NCBI RefSeq assembly: GCF_001676025.1
Contig: NZ_LZFW01000057.1
Coordinates: forward strand, 62,001-126,000
DNA from: Vibrio sp. UCD-FRSSP16_30
Lineage (GTDB): Bacteria > Pseudomonadota > Gammaproteobacteria > Enterobacterales > Vibrionaceae
Direction: 5' to 3'
Length of the DNA stretch: 64,000 nucleotides
In this document: positions 15,001-24,000 of the stretch, piece after piece
Position numbering within the stretch: the first letter of the stretch is position 1
Layout: each line of letters opens with the position of its first letter
Made by a program: the position numbers and the translations under genes
Notes under the pieces: generated by a model
What the model saw: only the letters and a program-made list of their open reading frames with translations
Database searches by the model: none
What the model was told of the DNA's origin: nothing

Positions 15001-18000
15001 CCAATCGCTACGCCAACACCACCACTCGCACCTGCCGCAGCGGAAACCGCAACCGCCACTACCGTGGCATCAATATCAGAGGTATCGGAAGCTGTGAGGC
15101 TAACTTGGCTTGCGCTATCAATTTGCGAGCCTTCAATATAGGCCAGTGTTTCACCATTGATGCTATTGACCGCTTCTGCGCCCGCACCACTAATGGAAAC
15201 TGCGCCGCCTGCGCCTGCAGCAAAAGAAGCGGTTGCCGCAACCGAGGTTGCATCAATATCATTGGTTGTTGAAGAAGAAACGCTGATCGCGCCACTGCTG
15301 TCTACTGAGCCTGCATTTAATAGATAAGAGGATGTATTCACATCAATGGTATTGTCAGCAATAGAAATACCAATGGTAAGTGTTCCAGCACCGCCAGCAC
15401 CTGCTGCAATACCTAAAGAAGCCGAGCCTAGCTCCGCAGTAATGGTTGATTCACTGGTTGCACTGATTGAAATACTGTTAGCACTAATGGTTGCGCTAGC
15501 CGCGTTTGAATTATCGATATAGCTTGCAACTGCAGCATAAACATCATTGGTTGCCGAAACGCCAGAGCCTGCGCCCGCAAGACCGCCACCGGAGCCCCCT
15601 GCCACTGCCATACCTCCCGCGCCAACACCGGCAAAAATGGTCATATCACCACTTGCTGTCAGTGATAAATCACCGGAAGCGTTAACACTTGAGTCTTGAA
15701 TGTACGAAGCAATAGAGAGCCTATCACCTGACGTGCCGATTTCATTTTCAGAAACGGATGCACCAATCGACACACCAATACCGCCTCCTGAACCGCCGCC
15801 ACCAGCAACCGATACCGATGCCACCGTTGCGCTAATATCAGAGGTATTTTCTGCATCAAGCGTCACAGCGCCTGCATTTTCAACATCGACTCCATCAAGA
15901 TAAGTCAGTGTTTCACCATGAATCGAGTTAATGGAATTAGCACCAGCACCACTAATCGATAAACCGCCACTTGAACCAAAAGCAACCCCTAGAGATGCGG
16001 CTACTGATAGAGAATCAATGGTGTTATCGGTTGAGGCATCAATATCTAATGCCCCAGTACCTAAATCAACATCCGCGCCAGCAACATAAGCACGAGTATT
16101 GTTGTCAATTTCATTGCGAGCTAATGCGACACCAATGGTAACGGCTACCGCGCCACCCGAAGCAAAGCCAGCTGCAACCGATGCTGCAGCGGCGTCTGCG
16201 TCAATATCAGACACGTTACTGGCATTAAGGGTTAACGACGCACCTTTTATAGTTTGATTGGCCGCTGAGCCATTATCAATATAAGCATCAACATTGGCAT
16301 AAATCTCATTAAGCGCGCTTACACCGGTACCAGATGCTGCGACACCAACACCACTGCCTCCTGCGGCAATCGCCATTGAACCTGCGCCTACTCCGGCATC
16401 AATATCTAAATCAGCTGTTGAGGTAATGGTGATATTACCTGACGTATCGATATCGGAATCAATCACGCTCGCAATCACAGACAAACGATTGCCTGACGAG
16501 CCAATATTATTTTCAGTTTCTGCAGCGCCAATCGAGACACCCAATCCGCCATCAGTACCGACAGCACCTGCCACAGAAACGGCAGCGATTTCAGCATTGA
16601 CCTTAGAGGTATTGCTGGCATTAATTGAAATATCGCCAGAGCTGTATATTTGGCTGTTTGCGATTGAAGCTTTCGTTGAACCCGCAATAGCATTGATGGC
16701 ATTTGCACCCGCGCCTGTTGCAGAAATGGTGCCCGAACCCCAACCTAAAGCAAAAGAGGTCGCAACTGAAGTCGCGGTAATGGTCGCGTTAGACGTCGCA
16801 ATCACACTGACACTGCCTGCTCGGTCATCACTTGCGCCAATATCAACATTATCAATTAACGCAACCGTATCATTGTCGATATCGTTTTCAGCCAGTGCCA
16901 CACCAATGCTTAAACTGACCGCGCCCGATGATGCAGAGAAAGTACCGGCAATGGATGCACCCACCACCGCACTGGTAATTGAACTAGTATCTTTCGCCTC
17001 AACAGAGATGGAACCCGCTTTGATAACATGGTCAGCTTCAACCGCGGAAATACCTGAAGTGGTATCAATCATCACTGAATTTTCAGTAGATGCGCCAACG
17101 CCACTTAACGCGCCAGCCACACCATCGTTTGAATTGGCTAAAGCCACTGAGGCTGCAACAACAACCGCAGTGATTTCTTGTTTGCTTTCAGCGTAAGTCT
17201 CTACCGCGCCAGCAATATCGACACTCGAATCGGTAATAGTCGCACTAATCGCATTCGCACTACCGCTGTCATCTCCAATACGGTTTTGCGCTAAAGCTAC
17301 TCCGATACCACCTGAGACCCCCGTACCTGTCGTCGCACCAGCCCAGGCTATGGATGCCGAAATGACCGTAGCACTGATATCACCATCGGCATCAGCACTA
17401 ACATATAAACCCGTATCGGCCGATGATGGATCGTTAGTGGTAGTCAGCTGGTCAATGGTACTGCCATCAACTTGAGCAATGGTGTCACCATAAACTTCAT
17501 TCTCTACAGAAGCGCCACTGCCCGATAAGGTAATCGTTGTTTCGCTGCCACTTTGTAAACCAATAGAAGGCGCAACCACCACACCAATAATATCGGTTTC
17601 GTTATGCGCTTTTACCTCCATTATTGAGGTATCTAAATCCTCACTTGGCAAAGTAATGGTGCTATCGAGTACTTTGGCGCGGGTATTCATGCGCACCGTG
17701 TTGTAACTCACGGCTGCGGCTACTGATAAACCAACCTTAGTATCAAAGTTTGGTGAGGTGTCTTTACTGACACCAGCGCCAATGGCAACCGATAAAATAT
17801 CCGCTTCACTATTGGCTTGATGACGTACTTTACCGCTGGTTACGTCCATATCCACATTACTGATCAATGCATCAATGTCACTTTCAATATTATTTTCTGA
17901 ATAGGTCACGGCCACGCTGCCATTGCCTGCGTAAGCTACGCCCAAGGCAACTGCGTAAATTTCTGAACTGTCTTTTGCTTCGATATCAACGGCCAAATTA

Positions 18001-21000
18001 TCGCTATCTTTACCACTGACCGTGGCCGAATCAACATCAATTAAGAAGGCATCAACATCATTAATCACATTGTTCACCGAGACATTACCGGTAATGGCAA
18101 TGCTGGTGGTATTTGAACTTTCTGGCGTATCTGCCACCCCAGAAAGCGCGGCAGATACTGAAGCGCTGACCACTGTGGTATTGTTAGTCGCATTAATCGA
18201 TAAACTGCCTAACGTCAGATTATTGATGCCGGAAATGCCCGCATCGATATCAACGTCCACATCATTACGTAAACCAATACCTGCCGCTGCTAAAGCAAAC
18301 TTTTGCGCATCTGAACTGGAATAAGCAATAGGGAAGGCAAAGACACCTGAGTTATCAACGGCCTCTAGGGTTAACGCTTCTGCATTAAAGCTATTTAAGT
18401 TGTAGATAGAAGCAGAAGTGGTGTGATCCACAATATTAAAGATAAAGGCACCCGACACTGAAATGCCGTATGAACTGTTGTTCGTTTTTGGTGTATCTCC
18501 GCCTGAAGGGGCAACTTTACCCGTTGCCCATGCCGCACTAATCGCAGAGCCGATAATAAAGCCATCACTGCTTGCCGCAACTTTCACGTCGCCGTTAACA
18601 TCAATATCACCACTGCGACTTGCTGCATCTTCGCTGCCTATCTCAGCTTTAGTCACTTTAGTCACGATATTGACAATAGAGGATGCACCCACCCCAATTG
18701 CGCCGCCCGATGCGCCGCCTCCGGCAACAGTAATAATATCCACGCGGTTATCGGCAGTGACCGTCAAGCGCTCAACATCACCTAGGTTAGAAATGCGCGT
18801 ACCAACCATTAAATCCACGCCTGATTCAATGCGAGCCTGGGTATCGGTTTCGACAATATTGTTAATAAATAGACCCGATAAACCTAATGTGCCTTTACCG
18901 TAACCGGCTGAATAACCAAGGTTAATCGCAAACACATTGCTATCGGCGTCAACGGTAAGATCGTCAGCATACACCATAGCGCCATCTTCAATAATGGCAG
19001 TACTGTCTAAGGTTACGGTATTGATATAAACGCTCACACCAGAGCCATTTAACGATTCTGATTGGCCTGATTTTTCAGCTATAGTACTTAGAATTGGAAT
19101 GTTAGAGTTGGTCGCGGTCATTAGACCGACATAATCCACTTGCTGATTGATAGTATTTGAAGTGACTGCCATATCACGATTGCTCGATGATAAGCCGCCT
19201 AAGAAAGAATCAACAATATCATGGTAAGCTTTATCGCTTACCTCATCGAAGGTATTTTCTAGATCCGTTCGTTGGTTTATCTGAACCGTACCGCCGACCT
19301 TAGCGTTCGCGTTTTGATACACATTCAGATAGCCAAAATTAAGGCCAATAGAGACTTTCGCTCCCGCGGCCTCCGATTTTATGGTGTTATCAATCAGGTA
19401 AAGATCAGAATCACCACCTAATAATTGGCTTGGCAAGCTGGTCACTTTGTCGCCCAGAAGCTCCCATAGCGTGACATCGCTAAAGTCGGAAGTAGAAAGG
19501 CGCAACGTTTGTTGTTCATCACCAATAAATTTATAAACCGCACCTAAAAAACCAATATCCGGTTGCTGAGACTCAGACTCTTGTTGCCAGTCATAATCTT
19601 TATAGTGAAAACCAACTAAATCGTTTGGACTGACCACGTAGTCAGTATCAATATCACTTGGTTGAATAAAGTCAGGCTTAACGTATTTAAAGGTGGTATC
19701 TGGGCTGATAAGACCGGTTAAGTTTTCAGTATGAGCATCTAAGGTAAATTTATCTAACACACCTAACTGAGTATTACCCTGCACTAATGCATTGGCATTG
19801 TTGTCCATATCCGCAATCATGACCGATACAGCACCGCCAAATGGCACTTGGTTAAATGCACTCTTAGTACCGGTAGAACCCGAAAGCTGAGACATTTGTG
19901 AAACAGAACTTGAGGTTGATGATACGCTGGTTAACTGGCGGCTTTGTACCTGAGCATTTTGCTCAAGAGAGCCTCCAACTTGAATATCACTACTTTTATC
20001 TTCAAGACCAATCAATGCGTTGGCATTATTAGTATCATCGGCATAACCAAAGGCGATACCCAAGGTAAATTTGGTTGGTTTTAATCGATCTGACGGCGAT
20101 ATACGCTTGGTAATAAAATTAGGTAAGAAGGTATTGGCGGCAACGTTGGCCGCTTTTTGCTTATATTTATCTTTGAAGTTATCTAAAATGCTTGGCACAC
20201 GGTCGACTATCGCTTCAACTTCGGTCCCCCAAACACCGTCGACTCTTCCTTGCTTATGCTCGGCATTAACATCCACGTCGCCTGCAATAATGATGTCTCC
20301 AGCAAGCGTTGCATTGGTATCGCCATGCTCAATATGAATCGCAACACTGGCGGCAAGCTTACCTTTTGCTCCCGCGTCACTTAACGCGCCTACATAAGTA
20401 AAATCTGAGGTATAGGCTGAAACTTCAAGATCGCCTTCTCCGATAATCAGCGCTGTATCTGACACTAACGTAGTTGAATCACTTTCTAGTATGCCAACGG
20501 CGACACTGGCAGCAAATCCTTTAAAGCCATAATACGGTTCAGCGGCCACTTTCAAGTAGTTTTCGACACTGGAGGTGATGACAACATCCCCCTCAGCAAT
20601 GACCGTACCATTCATCTCTACATTCGCATCAGAGCGAATACTGCCAATGGCAACGGAAAATAAAATCGCGATTGGTTCTGATTTTACGCGAGCAATAGAA
20701 TGAGATTCAATGGTGACGTTATCACCCTTAATGACTGCATTCTCATCAATAGTAATTGTGGTGTCTACTTGAGAGCGGGAATAGCCAAAGAACAAGGAGA
20801 AGTTTTCTAATTCGGCTTTAAAATCTTTAATGCTGAGCTCGTCAGACTCTAAAGAATCGCCCCCGTAGTTAACAGGACTATCGGGATTGGTTTCGGCAAA
20901 TGCAATAATCGTGACATCTCGACCTTCAATGCTAGCCGCGCCAATAGTGACGCTGGCACTCACATCATCGTAGTTATAAAAACCAATGCCTTTAATTGCA

Positions 21001-24000
21001 TTTTGCGAGTCAGATGCAATGATATTAATATCACCACTTTGACCAAGAGATAAGCCTGTCGCCGAGATATTCACGCCATCATCGATGTTGATATGGCGAG
21101 CATAGAAGCCAATATCGCCTGCAAAATCGGCGTTGTCATCCGTCACTACATCAGCACTGACGGTAATAGTGCCACCAACTTCAAACTTAACTGATTGACC
21201 GACTAAAAACACATCGCTGTTGATCGTCAGATCACCACTTGACTCACTCACTAATGAGTAGTTATCACCGGTAATATTGGCAAAAGCAAAATCACTCACT
21301 GAGAAAATTTCACTGCCACCATAGAAAACGACATCATTGCTTACTGCAAGGTCGGACACAGTCACGTTAACTGCATCAATGCGAGAGTCCACATAAATTC
21401 TAAATTCATTAATGCCAATACCACCGATAAGATCAGCGGTAGTATCAAACGCATCTAATGTGGCATCAATGGTCGCCGTTGAGGCATCAATTAAGGTCGC
21501 GCCCGCTACTGCTGTAATTTCAGCATGTTCAATATCTTCAATCGTGACACTTTTATCGGTTTGCGCATCGCCTTTCCAAACCAATGCACCATCGGTTATA
21601 TCCACCTGAGTATGGGTGACGGTGGTAGCACTTGAGACGGAATCGTAACCGCCTAGGCCTTGTACTGTGGCATCGTCATCATCAATGACAAAAAGATCCA
21701 TACCTTGCGAGCCGACAAAGCTGTCTGTACCTGCATTACCACGCTGAGTGGTCAGTTGCGCGGATGCCATTAAGCCTAAGCTGACACCCGTAACCATATC
21801 ACTGGAAACTAACGCACCATCAAGACCCAACACGCTTAGAATTGAACTATCGTCACCTGAAACATTAAACGCAGAAATACCAGAAATGGAAAGTTGGCTG
21901 GTACTTTGATCAAAAGAGGCAAACATCGCGCCACTTTCTCTATCATCAGCTAAATTGATCATCGCGATCAATTCTTCGAGTGTCTGCGCCGTTTGCGTAT
22001 CAACTTCTAAAACCGCACTATCATCATCTAGAGTAAACAGTAACGAGAATTCGCTCAGATCAGCCCAGCCATCAAGTTGATAGATATCGGTGGTTTCTGA
22101 TAAGCCCGAAAAGTCCGTTGCATTAAAGGTATCGTCACCATCTGCACCTATCAGCTCTGCACTTTCAAAGCCCAGTAAACTAATCGTCGCCAGGTCAGTA
22201 ATAAGAGCATCGTTATTCAGATCAAAACTGTGGGCAGCACCGGTATTGCCACTCATATCCGCGGTTAATGTATCTTCACCTTCTCCGCCAATAACGGTAT
22301 CGCTAGATTCACCCGAGATAGTAACAAAATCATCCCCCGCTCCCGCATCAATGACATTACTGCCTTGCGAGCCACGAATGGTATCACTGCCTGCAAGAGT
22401 CGAAATTGTGCTGTTACCCAAAAACTCATACAGATCAACATCATCGGCGCCAACGCTACCTTCAAGCTCAATAAAATCACTCGAATCAAAACCAATTAGC
22501 GTATCTAATACTTGCGTACCTACTTGCGATAAAGTCGCAGTGGCATCATTGCTAGCGGCAATAGAATCGATGATAGGCTGACCTGAATAAAGCCCTGAAA
22601 ACTCAATGCTCCAACCATCTGTTTCTTGAGTAACAATCAGCTGACCATAAGCAAGATCTAACGCTTTTTCGATAGCACGTGATACATCACGAGCGCCCGA
22701 ATCCCATGCAATTTCATCCGTAACCAGTGTTTGTGAGTCAACATCTATGCTTAATGTATAGCCAGAGCCGCTCGTAATGGCAGGTAATGAAAGCGCAATA
22801 ATTTCATTTACGCCATGAGAAAGATCCAACTCATAGCTTCCTACTAACGCAGCAATACTTGCTCGGCCTTCAAATGATTCCTGAATGGTGTCAACGCCAG
22901 CGCCAGAGGTAAAACTGTCAGCGCCCCCAAGACCAATCAGCGTATCGCCATGATCTGAGGCATATAACGTATCGGCAAGCTCTGTACCCTCAAGGGTAAT
23001 ATCAAAATCGTTGGCTAATCTAGCGTCTAAAGTGTAGCCAGCAATGTCGTCATCATTTGATAACGCTTTAATATAAACGGTTTCTACATCCGTTAAGGTA
23101 TCGACTTCATCATCACTGACCTTGATGGTATTGCCGTCAATGACCACATCTGCCGCTCTAACAGTGATGACTTCATCACTGCCATCGCCACCATCAATAG
23201 TGTCACTGCCCGCAGCGCCAACAAAAACATCAGAGCCAGAACCACCCAATAATGTATCTGAACCTGCGCCGCCGACAAGATGCACATCCAACTCAGATTG
23301 TGAGAAATCAAAATAGTTATCGCCACTGCCACCTTCGGCAGCCAGTAACGCAACATCAAAAATAGTGATGGTTTGATCTAAGGTTTCAGTGAAGGTTGCG
23401 CCATCCCAAGTACCACCTTGATAGACATAATCAATATCAGAATCGTCACTGTCTAACTGAACCGTTAGATCGATGCCTGTCGCCGCCGATTCTTTAAATA
23501 AAACCGTGTCATAACCGCCATAGCCATCAACACTGTCGCCAAAACCGACAACAAAAATGTTGTTGTTAGTATCACCCACAAAACTATCGGCATAATCAGA
23601 ACCAATAAGAGTGCTCATGCCTGTTACACTGTCAAAACCTGTGACTAATTCGTTCTCAAGATCAATGGTTACGCCTTCGCTGTAACCACTATAATCAAGG
23701 TAATCACTGCCACTACCACCAAGCTCATCAAAGCCTTTAAAGGCTATTGACGTTGATGAGGCTGAATCTAGAATGCCACCAACTTCATCTTGCAGGGTAG
23801 AAAGAACGCCTTCTCCTTCACCATCAATTTGCCAGTTATAGCTATTATTGACCGCAGCTAGTACATGAATAGAATCATCACTTTGCGTCGCTTCAATAGT
23901 TTCAGTATTTAAAAATTCGACGGTTCCGTTGTCACCAAGGTTACCTTCGTTATCACCGTTTATCTGCCAATTACTGGTGGTTACCGTGCTAGCAACAGCG

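Noticed and set aside
3478..23359. Many open frames of 60-260 codons on both strands between 3.4 and 24.5 kb
   Set aside because: They overlap the continuous minus-strand giant frame, have Ser/Thr/Pro- or Ala/Leu-rich shadow composition and lack ribosome sites; they result from the stop-poor repeats.
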